Shown: positions 9,258 through 18,565 of the stretch, one piece after another
How the letters are laid out: each line of letters begins with the position of its first letter
How positions within the stretch are numbered: position 1 is the first letter of the stretch
DNA from: Streptosporangiaceae bacterium
Lineage (GTDB): Bacteria; Actinomycetota; Actinomycetes; Streptosporangiales; Streptosporangiaceae
Direction: 5' to 3'
Length of the DNA stretch: 21,747 nt
Assembly: GCA_030052355.1 (NCBI GenBank)
Contig: JASIGS010000269.1
Span: 1-21,747 of the forward strand
Notes under the pieces: model-generated
Told to the model about the DNA's origin: nothing
Database searches by the model: none
What the model saw: only the letters and a program-made list of their open reading frames with translations
Made by a program: the position numbers and the translations under genes

Positions 9258-10901
9258 TCAGAGTGCGCGCGCGGCGCTGCGGCCCGCCGTCCGTCCGGAG
9301 AACAGGCAGCCGCCGAGGAAGGTGCCCTCGAGCGAGCGATAGCCGTGCATCCCGCCGCCGCCGAAGCCTGCCACCTCGCCCGCGGCGTACAGGCCGGGGA
9401 CTGGCTGCCCGCCGGCGTCGAGTACCTGCGCATCCAGGTTCGTGTGCAGCCCGCCCAGGCTCTTGCGGGTCAGCACGTGCAGCCGCACCGCAATGAGCGG
9501 GCCCGCTGCCGGGTCGAGGAACCTGTGCGGCGCGGCCACCCTGGCCAGCCTGTCACCAAGGTAACGGCGGGCGCCGCGGACCGCCGTCAGCTGCATGTCC
9601 TTGGTGTAGGGATTGGCGATCTCCCGGTCGCGCGCCCGCACCAGCCTGGTGAGCTCCGCTTCGTCGATGAGGTCATCCCCGGTCAGCTTGTTCATGCCAG
9701 CGACCAGTGCCGGCAGGCTCCTTTCGACCACGAAGTCGGCGCCGTGCTCCATGAAGGCAGCCACCGGGCCCGGCGGCCCCGGCCTGACGCGCTCCAGGAC
9801 CATGGCGGGGTTCTTGCCGGTCAGGTCGGGGTTCTGCTCGGAGCCGGAAAGCGCGAACTCGCGCTCGATGATCTTGCGGGTCAGCACGAACCAGGTGTGG
9901 TCGTAACCGGTGGTCATGATGTGCTCGAGCGTGCCGAGCGTGTCGAAACCGGGGTACAGCGGCCCCGGCAGTTGCTGCCCGCGCGCGTCGAGCCACATGG
10001 ACGACGGTCCTGGCAGGATCCTGATGCCGTGCTGCGGCCAGACCGGGTTCCAGTTCGTGATGCCCTCGGTGTAGTGCCACATCCGGTCCTGGTTGATCAC
10101 GGCGGCCCCGGTGGCCTCGGCTATTGCCAGCATCCGGCCGTCCACGTGCTCCGGCACGCCGGACAGCATGTGCCGGGGAGGCTCGCCCATCCGGCCCGGC
10201 CAGTACTTGCGTACCAGGTCGTGGTTCCCGCCGATGCCGCCAGACGTCACGACGACCGCCTGCGCCCGCAACTCGAACTCGCCAACCTCCGCCCGCGAGC
10301 TCGGCTGCCCCCTGCGGACCGGCGACGGCGCGAGGATGCTGCCCCGCACGCCGTCAACCACGCCGCCGGTTACCGTCAGCCCGTCGACCCGGTGCCGGAA
10401 CTGCAGCCGCGCAAGGCCAGCGTCGGCGGCGGCCCGGACCTCACGCTCGAACGGGGCGAGCACGCCAGGGCCGGTACCCCAGGTGATATGGAACCTCGGG
10501 ACCGAGTTGCCGTGCCCGGTCGCGCCGTACCCGCCGCGCTCGGCCCAGCCCACCAGCGGGAAGAACCCCACGTCCTTGGCCCGCAGCCACGCCCGCTTCT
10601 CGCCCGCCGCGAACCCCACGTACGCCTGGGCCCAGCGCTTCGGCCAGTAGTCCTCCGGCCGGTCGAAGCCCGCGCTGCCGAGCCAGTCCTGCCAGGCCAG
10701 GTCGTAGCTGTCGTGGATGCCCAGCCGGCGCTGCTCGGGCGAGTCCACCAGGAAGAGCCCGCCGAACGACCAGAACGCCTGCCCGCCCAGCGACGCCTCC
10801 GGCTCCTGCTCGAGCACGATGACCCGGCGTCCTGCGGCCGTCAGCTCGGCCGCCGCGACGAGCCCGGCGAGCCCGGCCCCGACGACGATCACATCTGTCA
10901 T
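9258..10901 (-). CDS. FAD-binding dehydrogenase (fumarate reductase / 3-ketosteroid dehydrogenase-like flavoprotein)
   Basis: 547 residues from the ATG at 10901, which places the dinucleotide-binding motif GAGLAG at residues 8-13 directly after the start; an ATG 10 codons upstream is possible. The FAD signature continues with VIVLEQEP (end of strand 2) and SLGGQAFWSFGGLF. VVVTSGGIGGNHDL is in the middle, and GLYAAGEVAGFGGGGMHGYRSLEG closes the FAD site near the C-terminus. Length and layout fit the COG3573-type 'predicted oxidoreductase' branch of the FAD_binding_2 family, related to ketosteroid delta-1-dehydrogenases and flavocytochrome fumarate reductases. The substrate is not known for this branch. 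It sits 106 bp downstream of a Baeyer-Villiger-type monooxygenase, so successive oxidation of one cyclic ketone is plausible but inferred. Confidence 0.83.
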   Translation of the reverse strand: MTDVIVVGAGLAGLVAAAELTAAGRRVIVLEQEPEASLGGQAFWSFGGLFLVDSPEQRRLGIHDSYDLAWQDWLGSAGFDRPEDYWPKRWAQAYVGFAAGEKRAWLRAKDVGFFPLVGWAERGGYGATGHGNSVPRFHITWGTGPGVLAPFEREVRAAADAGLARLQFRHRVDGLTVTGGVVDGVRGSILAPSPVRRGQPSSRAEVGEFELRAQAVVVTSGGIGGNHDLVRKYWPGRMGEPPRHMLSGVPEHVDGRMLAIAEATGAAVINQDRMWHYTEGITNWNPVWPQHGIRILPGPSSMWLDARGQQLPGPLYPGFDTLGTLEHIMTTGYDHTWFVLTRKIIEREFALSGSEQNPDLTGKNPAMVLERVRPGPPGPVAAFMEHGADFVVERSLPALVAGMNKLTGDDLIDEAELTRLVRARDREIANPYTKDMQLTAVRGARRYLGDRLARVAAPHRFLDPAAGPLIAVRLHVLTRKSLGGLHTNLDAQVLDAGGQPVPGLYAAGEVAGFGGGGMHGYRSLEGTFLGGCLFSGRTAGRSAARAL

Positions 10902-11007
10902 GTACGCCCCCGAGCTTGCGGTCATGACCAATCGCGCAGCATATCGGGCGTCCTCCGGCGCGGACGTGACCGGCCGCGGGTTCAGGCCGTGCCGTCCTCG
11001 CGCTCCG

Positions 11008-12477
11008 CTAGCCGATGCTGAAGTCTGACGCGCGGAACTGCCGGGTCCGGCGGCGGAAGTCGAACGTGAACCCGGGCCACAGCGTGAGGTTCCTGCCCTC
11101 GCTGTCCAAGTACCAGCTCGAGCAGCCCGAGCCCCACACGGTCCTGGGCAGCTTGCGCTGCAACTCCGCGTTGTAGGCCAGCGCGACCTGCCGGCGGACC
11201 TCGCATGGCCCGCCGCCGGTCGCCTCGATCGTCGCGATGGCGTCGGTGATGTAGCGGAGCTGGCTCTCGATCATGAAAACCATCGACGAGTGACCCAGGC
11301 CGGTGTTCGCGCCGGTGAGCTGGAAGTAGTTAGGGAAGCCGGGAAGCACTGTTCCCAGGTACGTCTCGCCGAACGCGTCGGCGAGGGTGCGGCCGCCGCC
11401 GCCCAGGACCTTCCCGAACATCGGATTGTCCGTGACATGGAACCCGGTGGCCAGGATGACGGTGTCCACCGGGTGCGCCGTGCCGTCAGCGGTGACCACG
11501 GCATCCGGGCGGAACTCGATGATCTTCTCAGTGACCAGGCTCACGTTGGGCCTGGCGACCGCGGGATAGAAGTCGTTCGAAGGCAGCACCCGCTTGCAGC
11601 CCATGTCGTAGTCGGGTGTGAGCTGAGCCCGCATCACCGGGTCGGTCACCGCGGCTTCCATGTGCCGGCGCCAGACGGCCTCAGCCCGCTTGAGGATCCT
11701 CGGGTTCTTGACGAACCCGATCGCCAGGAACTCGCGCATCCAGTAGATCAGCGCGCGCGACGCCCGCTGGGCCGGCGGCACCAGCAGGTAGAGCGCCTTG
11801 GTCCCCGCCTTCACCGGCTTGTTGTTGTGCGGAACGACGAACGCCGCGGTGCGCTGGAACACCGTCAGGTGCTCCACTTGTGGCTGGATCGCGGGCACGA
11901 TCTGGATGGCAGAGGCGCCGGTGCCAACGACCGCGACGCGGCGGCCTTCCGGCCGCCAGCCGTGGTCCCAGCGCGCCGAGTGCATGATCGTGCCGCGGAA
12001 CGACTCGATTCCCGGTATGTCCGGCAACGACGGCTCGACCAGCGCGCCGACGCCTGCGATCAGGTACCTGGCGGCGAATTCGCCCTTCGAGGTACTCACC
12101 CGCCACGTCCGCGAGTCGGCGTCCCACCGTGCCCCCGTCACGTCGTGGCCGAACCTGAGGTAGCGGCCCAGATGGTGGCGTGCGGCTACCTTGCGGAGGT
12201 AATCCCACAACTCGGGCTGAGACGGGTAGGTCTCGCTCCAGTCAGGCTTGGGCGCGAACGAAAAGGAGTACAGGTTCGACTGAACGTCGCACCGGCAGCC
12301 CGGATACGTGTTGTCCCGCCAGGTGCCGCCGACGTCATCGGCCCGCTCCAGCACCACGAGGTCTGTGTGGCCCGCCTTCAGCAGCGCAATCGCCGCTCCG
12401 ATGCCAGCGAAGCCAGCGCCGATGATCACGAACGTGACCTGCTGCGGCTCGGGACCTGCTGCACGGGGCTGGGTCAT
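11008..12477 (-). CDS. flavin-dependent Baeyer-Villiger-type monooxygenase
   Basis: 489 residues, ATG at 12477 with a strong ribosome binding site (GAGGAG about 6 bp ahead), TAG stop. First Rossmann motif GAGFAG (20-25), then GGTWRDNTYPGCRCD near 50-64. The Baeyer-Villiger fingerprint F-x-G-x-x-x-H-x-x-x-W is intact as Phe160, Gly162, His166 and Trp170. The NADPH-binding GTGASA lies at 185-190 and ILATGFHV further on. Type I enzymes of this class use FAD and NADPH to insert oxygen next to a carbonyl, turning ketones into esters or lactones; some relatives oxidise N or S atoms. It appears to be the first gene of a four-gene minus-strand cluster (BVMO, FAD dehydrogenase, MarR, MFS), with a palindrome just upstream. 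The exact substrate cannot be read from sequence. Confidence 0.9.
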   Translation of the reverse strand: MTQPRAAGPEPQQVTFVIIGAGFAGIGAAIALLKAGHTDLVVLERADDVGGTWRDNTYPGCRCDVQSNLYSFSFAPKPDWSETYPSQPELWDYLRKVAARHHLGRYLRFGHDVTGARWDADSRTWRVSTSKGEFAARYLIAGVGALVEPSLPDIPGIESFRGTIMHSARWDHGWRPEGRRVAVVGTGASAIQIVPAIQPQVEHLTVFQRTAAFVVPHNNKPVKAGTKALYLLVPPAQRASRALIYWMREFLAIGFVKNPRILKRAEAVWRRHMEAAVTDPVMRAQLTPDYDMGCKRVLPSNDFYPAVARPNVSLVTEKIIEFRPDAVVTADGTAHPVDTVILATGFHVTDNPMFGKVLGGGGRTLADAFGETYLGTVLPGFPNYFQLTGANTGLGHSSMVFMIESQLRYITDAIATIEATGGGPCEVRRQVALAYNAELQRKLPRTVWGSGCSSWYLDSEGRNLTLWPGFTFDFRRRTRQFRASDFSIG

Positions 12478-12509
12478 GGCAGCTCCTCAGGAGGCGAACA
12501 GCGTTTAGT

Positions 12510-12521
12510 TACTCCAGAGTA
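12510..12521. promoter_or_regulatory. short inverted repeat upstream of the monooxygenase (candidate operator)
   Basis: TACTC-CA-GAGTA, perfect 5-bp arms, lies 33-44 bp before the monooxygenase ATG in an unusually AT-rich patch of this promoter region. Spacing suits an operator overlapping the promoter. The MarR protein encoded downstream is one candidate ligand-responsive binder, though this site does not match the palindrome in front of marR. Confidence 0.3.
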
Positions 12522-12620
12522 GGACTTTGCCATCGGCCTGGCTACCGCGGCACCGCCAGTGATGCCGTCCGCCAGCGTGCCGCTGCGCGCGTCGCGGGCT
12601 GGGGGTGCCACGATAGAGCG

Positions 12621-13388
12621 GTGGTAGAGCTGAAGACGCCGGCCGAGATCGACAAGATGCGAGCCGCCGGCCGGGTCGTCGCGGCGGCATTGCAGCGCGT
12701 CCGCGACAAGGCCGCGGTCGGCGTGCGGCCGATCGAGCTCGACCAGGTAGCCCGGGCGGTGCTGGCCGAGCACGGCGCCACGTCGCCGTTCCTCGGCTAT
12801 CAGCCGAGTTTCGCCCACTCGCCGTTCCCCGCCGTCATCTGCGCATCGGTGAACGACGCCGCTCTGCACGGCATCCCCGGCAGGCACAAGCTGGCGGACG
12901 GTGACCTCGTCAGCATTGACTTCGGCGCGACGCTCGACGGGTGGACGGGGGATTCGGCGATCTCCTTCACGGTCGGCTCGCCGCGCCCCGCCGACCTGCG
13001 GCTGATCGAGACGGCCGAGCGAGCCCTCGCCGCCGGAATCGCCAAGGCGGTGCCGGGCGGGCGGCTCGGGGACATCTCCGCCGCGATCGGCGCGGTGGCG
13101 AGAGCGGCCGGCTACGGCTTGCACACCGACTTCGGCGGGCACGGGGTCGGCCGGACCATGCACGAGTCGCCGTCGGTGCCCAACGACGGCAGGGCCGGCC
13201 GGGGCATGAGGCTCGAGCCCGGCCTGGTGATCGCCATCGAGCCCTGGTTCATGGCGGGCGGTCACGACAGCTACTTCGTGGACCGGGACGGCTGGACGCT
13301 GCGCACCGGGGACGGCAGCCGGGCCGCGCACGTCGAGCACACGGTGGCGGTGACCGCGGACGGGCCGCTCATCCTCACCGCGGCCTGA
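12621..13388 (+). CDS. map: type I methionine aminopeptidase
   Basis: 255 residues, GTG start. The cytosolic enzyme removes the initiator Met from nascent proteins using a two-metal centre. The five metal ligands are visible: Asp100 (SIDFG), Asp111 (WTGDSA), His174 (GGHGVG), Glu207 (IAIEPW) and Glu239 (VEHTV). His83 (ALHGIP) and His181 (MHESP) fit the substrate-contacting histidines of the Escherichia coli enzyme. Length is normal for the type I class without an N-terminal zinc-finger extension. It is not in the usual secY-adk-map ribosomal context, and actinomycetes commonly carry two or more map genes, so this is probably an additional copy. The start is supported by the conserved LKTPAEIDKMRAAGRVV beginning; the ribosome binding site is weak. 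The kinase-like gene follows 47 bp later. Confidence 0.93.
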   Translation: MVELKTPAEIDKMRAAGRVVAAALQRVRDKAAVGVRPIELDQVARAVLAEHGATSPFLGYQPSFAHSPFPAVICASVNDAALHGIPGRHKLADGDLVSIDFGATLDGWTGDSAISFTVGSPRPADLRLIETAERALAAGIAKAVPGGRLGDISAAIGAVARAAGYGLHTDFGGHGVGRTMHESPSVPNDGRAGRGMRLEPGLVIAIEPWFMAGGHDSYFVDRDGWTLRTGDGSRAAHVEHTVAVTADGPLILTAA

Positions 13389-13435
13389 GCAGGAAATGGG
13401 TTGCCGATCGGCCGCCTGCTGACGATCCTTGCCGG

Positions 13436-15900
<2,465 letters not shown>

Positions 15901-15957
15901 GAAGAACCCCTGGCCGCGGGTTGACTCCCCGGCCCTGCGAGCGAGGCGAGGGCGGCG

Positions 15958-16809
15958 ATGGGCAGGCTTGAGGGCAAGCGCGCGGTCATCACCGGAGCCG
16001 CGAGCGGCATTGGTGAGGGAACGGCCCGGCTGTTCGTGGCGGAGGGCGCGTCGGTGGTCCTCGCAGACATCGACGCCGAGCGTGGCCAGCGACTGGCGGC
16101 CGAGCTCGGGGAGCGGACCAGGTTCGTTGAGTGCGATGTATCTCTCGAGGGCGACATCGACCGCGCCGTCGCGACGTCGGTGGCCGCGTTCGGCGGGCTG
16201 GACTGCCTCTTCAACAACGCAGGCAACCCCGGCTCGACGGGCGGGATCGAAGAGATCGACGTCGGTACCTGGGATCGCACCGTCGCCATCCACCTGCGCG
16301 GCATGTTCCTCGGCATCCGTGCGGCCGCGAGGGTGATGCGGCCGCAAGGGCACGGCAGCATCATCAACACGGCGAGCGTCGCCGCTTACACGTCGAACGC
16401 GGCGGGCCACGACTACAGCGCGTGCAAGGCGGCGATCGTGCAGCTCACCAGGACAACCGCGAACGAGCTCGGCGAGTACGGAGTCCGGGTCAACGCGGTC
16501 TGCCCCGGCGCGATCGCGACGTCCATCTTCGGCAGGGCCGCCGGCCTGAACGCGGCGGACGCACAGCGCACGATCGAGTTCATCGCCGCCGCGCTCAGTG
16601 ACGCGGCACCGATCAAGAGGGCCGGCCGGCCGCGCGACATCGGCGAGGCCGTGCTGTGGCTAGCCAGCGACGCCTCCGAGTACGTGAACGGACAGGCGCT
16701 TGCGGTGGATGGCGGCCTGCTGACCGGCACCCCGCGCCGGAGGTCGCTGATGGCTACCGATGACGTGCTGGCGCTGATCAGGCAGGCGGCCGAGCAGCCG
16801 CCCGGCTAG
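15958..16809 (+). CDS. SDR family NAD(P)-dependent oxidoreductase
   Basis: 283 residues; the ATG at 15958 is preceded by a GAGGGCGG stretch that can serve as ribosome binding site. Classical short-chain dehydrogenase: cofactor motif TGAASGIG (12-19), an acidic residue in VVLADID (Asp37) that favours NAD(H) over NADPH, CDV (59-61), NNAG (86-89), catalytic Ser140, Tyr153 and Lys157 (YSACK), and the closing VNGQALAVDGG (243-253). About 30 residues follow the usual end of the fold, RRRSLMATDDVLALIRQAAEQPPG-like, forming a likely extra helix. The reaction is oxidation of a secondary alcohol or reduction of a ketone; the substrate is unknown. It lies 57 bp after proS and is probably only loosely connected with it. 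Confidence 0.9.
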   Translation: MGRLEGKRAVITGAASGIGEGTARLFVAEGASVVLADIDAERGQRLAAELGERTRFVECDVSLEGDIDRAVATSVAAFGGLDCLFNNAGNPGSTGGIEEIDVGTWDRTVAIHLRGMFLGIRAAARVMRPQGHGSIINTASVAAYTSNAAGHDYSACKAAIVQLTRTTANELGEYGVRVNAVCPGAIATSIFGRAAGLNAADAQRTIEFIAAALSDAAPIKRAGRPRDIGEAVLWLASDASEYVNGQALAVDGGLLTGTPRRRSLMATDDVLALIRQAAEQPPG

Positions 16810-16823
16810 CGGCCCGTCGTGAG

Positions 16824-16853
16824 TGAGGTCGTTCCAACCTGAACTGGCTGGTC
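16824..16853 (+). repeat. 30-bp imperfect direct repeat, left copy
   Basis: Begins TGAGGTCGTTCC and ends GGCTGGTC. It matches 18397-18426 in the same orientation at 26 of 30 positions. It lies 15 bp after the SDR stop, upstream of the GyrI/MerR gene pair. Confidence 0.6.
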
Positions 16854-16941
16854 TGGGCGCTGGTATCGGGCGGTTGGATGGTGCTCGTGCTGGTGGCGGC
16901 GGCTGGTCATCCCGGCAGTTGATCTTGCCCGGTGTGAGCAC

Positions 16942-16972
16942 TTGACCCTGCCCTAAGGGCGGGCTGGATCCT
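16942..16972 (+). promoter_or_regulatory. candidate MerR-type promoter of the GyrI/merR pair
   Basis: TTGACC (16942-16947), a spacer of exactly 19 bp, then GATCCT (16967-16972). The spacer contains the dyad GCCCT-A-AGGGC (16950-16960). Over-long 19-20 bp spacers with an internal dyad are the hallmark of promoters that MerR-family activators untwist. The dyad centre is 2 bp off the middle of the spacer, and the -10 is a poor match, as is common for activated promoters. A similar TTGATCTTGCCC lies 23 bp upstream at 16919-16930. The AUG of the first gene is about 30 bp beyond the expected start. The MerR protein encoded next is the natural candidate regulator. Confidence 0.45.
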
Positions 16973-17010
16973 GGGCGGGTCGGCGGACACGAGTCACGAG
17001 AGGGCGTGTC

Positions 17011-17514
17011 ATGGACGTTCGGATGCGAGAGGTACCAGGACAGGTTGTTGTCACCGAGCAGCGCATGGTCGACCAGGAAGCCTTGGAGCGATGGCTTCCG
17101 GAAGCGATGGCGCGGGTGCACAAGGCTGCGGGAGACATGGCGGCCGGGACGGCGGAGCAGCCTTATCTGCTGCGGGGTCATGCGGCTGCCGAGCCGGTGT
17201 TCATCGTGATTTACGAGGGCAACCCGAACGAGGGCGAGACGGCAGTCGAGTGCTGCACTCCCTTGCGTGCGGACGCCGCTACGCCGGATGGTGCGGCTAC
17301 GCGCACGATCCCGGCCCACCGGGAAGCTTATGTGCGCGTCCAGAAGCTAACGGTCCAGTCCGGCGGCCTGGGTGACGTCTACGGGGGGATCGGGAAATGG
17401 ATCGAGGACCAGGGCCTGCAGGTCGCCGCCGCGCCCCGGGAAACGTACTGGACCGACTTCTATGCCGCCGCGCCAGATGACGAGGTGTTCGACGTGGCGT
17501 TCCCGGTGGGGTAG
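17011..17514 (+). CDS. GyrI-like small-molecule-binding (effector-binding domain) protein
   Basis: 167 residues, ATG at 17011 with AGAGGG about 7 bp ahead. The whole protein is one GyrI-like / BmrR-type effector-binding domain: a first strand VPGQVVVTEQR, a helix region (about 22-44), FIVIYEGNP, VECCTPL, a helix after PAHREAYVRV, GIGKWIEDQGL, and the closing APRETYWTDFY ... DEVFDVAFPV. The Glu of R-E-x-Y (Glu144) corresponds to the conserved acidic residue of the BmrR/GyrI binding pocket. Such stand-alone proteins bind, and in some branches hydrolyse, lipophilic or electrophilic small molecules. It lies 9 bp ahead of a MerR gene with a homologous domain, so the two form one operon and probably sense or titrate the same ligand. 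Codon choice is less GC-biased than next door: 10 of its first 30 codons end in A or T, against 5 of 30 in the SDR gene. Confidence 0.8.
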   Translation: MDVRMREVPGQVVVTEQRMVDQEALERWLPEAMARVHKAAGDMAAGTAEQPYLLRGHAAAEPVFIVIYEGNPNEGETAVECCTPLRADAATPDGAATRTIPAHREAYVRVQKLTVQSGGLGDVYGGIGKWIEDQGLQVAAAPRETYWTDFYAAAPDDEVFDVAFPVG

Positions 17515-17523
17515 ACATCGTGT

Positions 17524-18270
17524 GTGGTGAGCCCGGCAGCGCAGATGACGATCGGAGAGTTCTCCCGCCGGTCCCAGCTGTCGCTCAAGGCGCTCCGGTT
17601 GTATGAGCGCCTGGGGTTGCTGCGGCCGGCAGCTGTCGATCCGGGGAACGGCTACCGCAGGTATCACGAAAGCCAGCTCTACACCGCGCGGTTGATCATC
17701 ATGCTGCGCCTGCTGGACATGCCGCTGTCAGAGGTGGGCAGGGTGGTGTCCGCGTCCGGAACCGAAGCCGCTGACCTCATCGACGCGTACTGGGGCTCGG
17801 TGGAAAGGCGGTTCACCGCTCAGCGGCAGGTTATGGCGAGCCTCAGGCCGGGCTTAGCCGTATCGCAGATGCCCGCGCCGGACCTGCCGATCCGGGAACG
17901 GGACGTCGCGGAGCAGACGGTGCTGACCGAGCAGCGGCACGTCTACGTCGGTCAGCTGCCCTGGATCCTGGAAGCCGCGGCCCGGCTCACCGCAACCGCC
18001 GCGCGGTGCGGCGGTGTAGCGGGCGAACGTTTCGTCATCTTCCACGGCATCGTCACCGCCGACAGCGATGGCCCGGTCGAAGTGTGCGTTCCTGTCAGGC
18101 GCCCGCACGAAGACCCGGCTGAGCTGGCCTGGCGAGTTGAAGCCGCACACCGGGAAGCCTTCATCCCGGTAGCCAGGGCGCATTTCGAGATCCCCGCGAT
18201 CCTCTCGGTCTACGACCAGCTGGCGCACTGGGTATCCGCCCCAGGTCGCAGGCAAGCCGGAGCCCCCTGA
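17524..18270 (+). CDS. MerR family regulator with GyrI-like effector domain, truncated by in-frame TGA
   Basis: 248 residues from the GTG at 17524; a GTG at 17527 or ATG at 17545 (MTIGEFSRRSQLSLKALRLY, the classical MerR start) are equally possible. Parts: a winged helix-turn-helix (about 8-75, with GNGYRRYHESQL), an antiparallel dimer helix (about 80-110), then an effector domain (from about 122) beginning IRERDVAEQTVLTEQR, close to the neighbouring GyrI-like protein. The domain stops early at TGA 18268-18270, after APGRRQAGAP. The next codons in the same frame give EVYRPDAEPLF and ICDVAMPFAV, the expected last strands. Such proteins twist long-spacer promoters when a ligand binds. The truncated form keeps DNA binding and dimerisation but loses the conserved Glu, so it may be ligand-blind or unstable. 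Confidence 0.8.
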   Translation: MVSPAAQMTIGEFSRRSQLSLKALRLYERLGLLRPAAVDPGNGYRRYHESQLYTARLIIMLRLLDMPLSEVGRVVSASGTEAADLIDAYWGSVERRFTAQRQVMASLRPGLAVSQMPAPDLPIRERDVAEQTVLTEQRHVYVGQLPWILEAAARLTATAARCGGVAGERFVIFHGIVTADSDGPVEVCVPVRRPHEDPAELAWRVEAAHREAFIPVARAHFEIPAILSVYDQLAHWVSAPGRRQAGAP

Positions 18271-18399
18271 GAGGTCTACCGGCCAGATGCCGAGCCGCTC
18301 TTCGCAGCGGCAGACCAGCAGATCTGCGATGTCGCCATGCCGTTCGCTGTCACGCCGCCAGCCATGGCCGGGCCGGCGACGCGGGACACGAACCATTGA
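18268..18399 (+). pseudogene. severed C-terminal end of the MerR effector domain
   Basis: Directly behind the TGA the same frame continues for 42 codons to a second TGA (18397-18399). It reads EVYRPDAEPLFAAADQQ then ICDVAMPFAV, and aligns with ETYWTDFYAAAPDDEVFDVAFPV of the protein encoded just upstream. In that alignment the TGA stands where the paralogue has Arg, so a single C-to-T change in CGA would explain it. There is no start codon or ribosome binding site suggesting separate translation. Confidence 0.7.
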
Positions 18400-18426
18400 G
18401 GTCGCTCCCACCTGAATCGGCTGGTC
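18397..18426 (+). repeat. 30-bp imperfect direct repeat, right copy
   Basis: Begins TGAGGTCGCTCC and ends GGCTGGTC, 26 of 30 identical to 16824-16853. Its first three bases are the final TGA of the continued MerR frame. The two copies enclose the GyrI/merR pair and its promoter, about 1.57 kb from copy to copy. Confidence 0.6.
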
Positions 18427-18446
18427 AGCGGCAGTCAGGGCCGGTG

Positions 18447-18489
18447 CAGTGAGGCCGGGCCCGGCGGGGGGTCGGGCCCGGCCTCACTG
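18447..18489. terminator. strong hairpin between convergent genes (bidirectional terminator)
   Basis: Perfect 17-bp arms: CAGTGAGGCCGGGCCCG (18447-18463) and its complement (18473-18489). The stem can extend by a G-U and a C-G pair, leaving a GGGGG loop. It lies 48 bp after the end of the MerR frame and 77 bp after the sigma-factor stop on the other strand. There is no T-run, as is common for hairpin terminators in GC-rich actinomycetes. Confidence 0.75.
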
Positions 18490-18565
18490 GTCGGGGTTCC
18501 CCGGAACTGCACTGGCCGGGGAGCTCGCGGCGGCCGCCGGAGGCGGACCGCCGCGGGCGAGCTTG

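Noticed and set aside
8766..11021. 751-residue plus-strand open frame opposite marR and the FAD dehydrogenase
   Set aside because: It mirrors well-supported minus-strand genes, is Arg/Pro/Ala-rich with no recognisable domain, and is a by-product of high GC. The same holds for long antisense frames opposite ftsH, the MFS gene, the monooxygenase, proS and the sigma gene.
15911..15934. GGCCGCGGG ... CCCCGGCC imperfect hairpin between proS and the SDR gene
   Set aside because: Arms do not pair cleanly and there is no T-run, so a terminator or attenuator cannot be supported.
18268..18270. TGA as a selenocysteine codon
   Set aside because: The aligned paralogue has Arg here, not Cys, and no convincing SECIS-like stem-loop follows; a nonsense change is simpler.
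16824..18426. Integrative element with att sites
   Set aside because: The flanking repeats are imperfect, no tRNA gene adjoins them and there is no integrase or transposase inside, so only a repeat-flanked module is reported.
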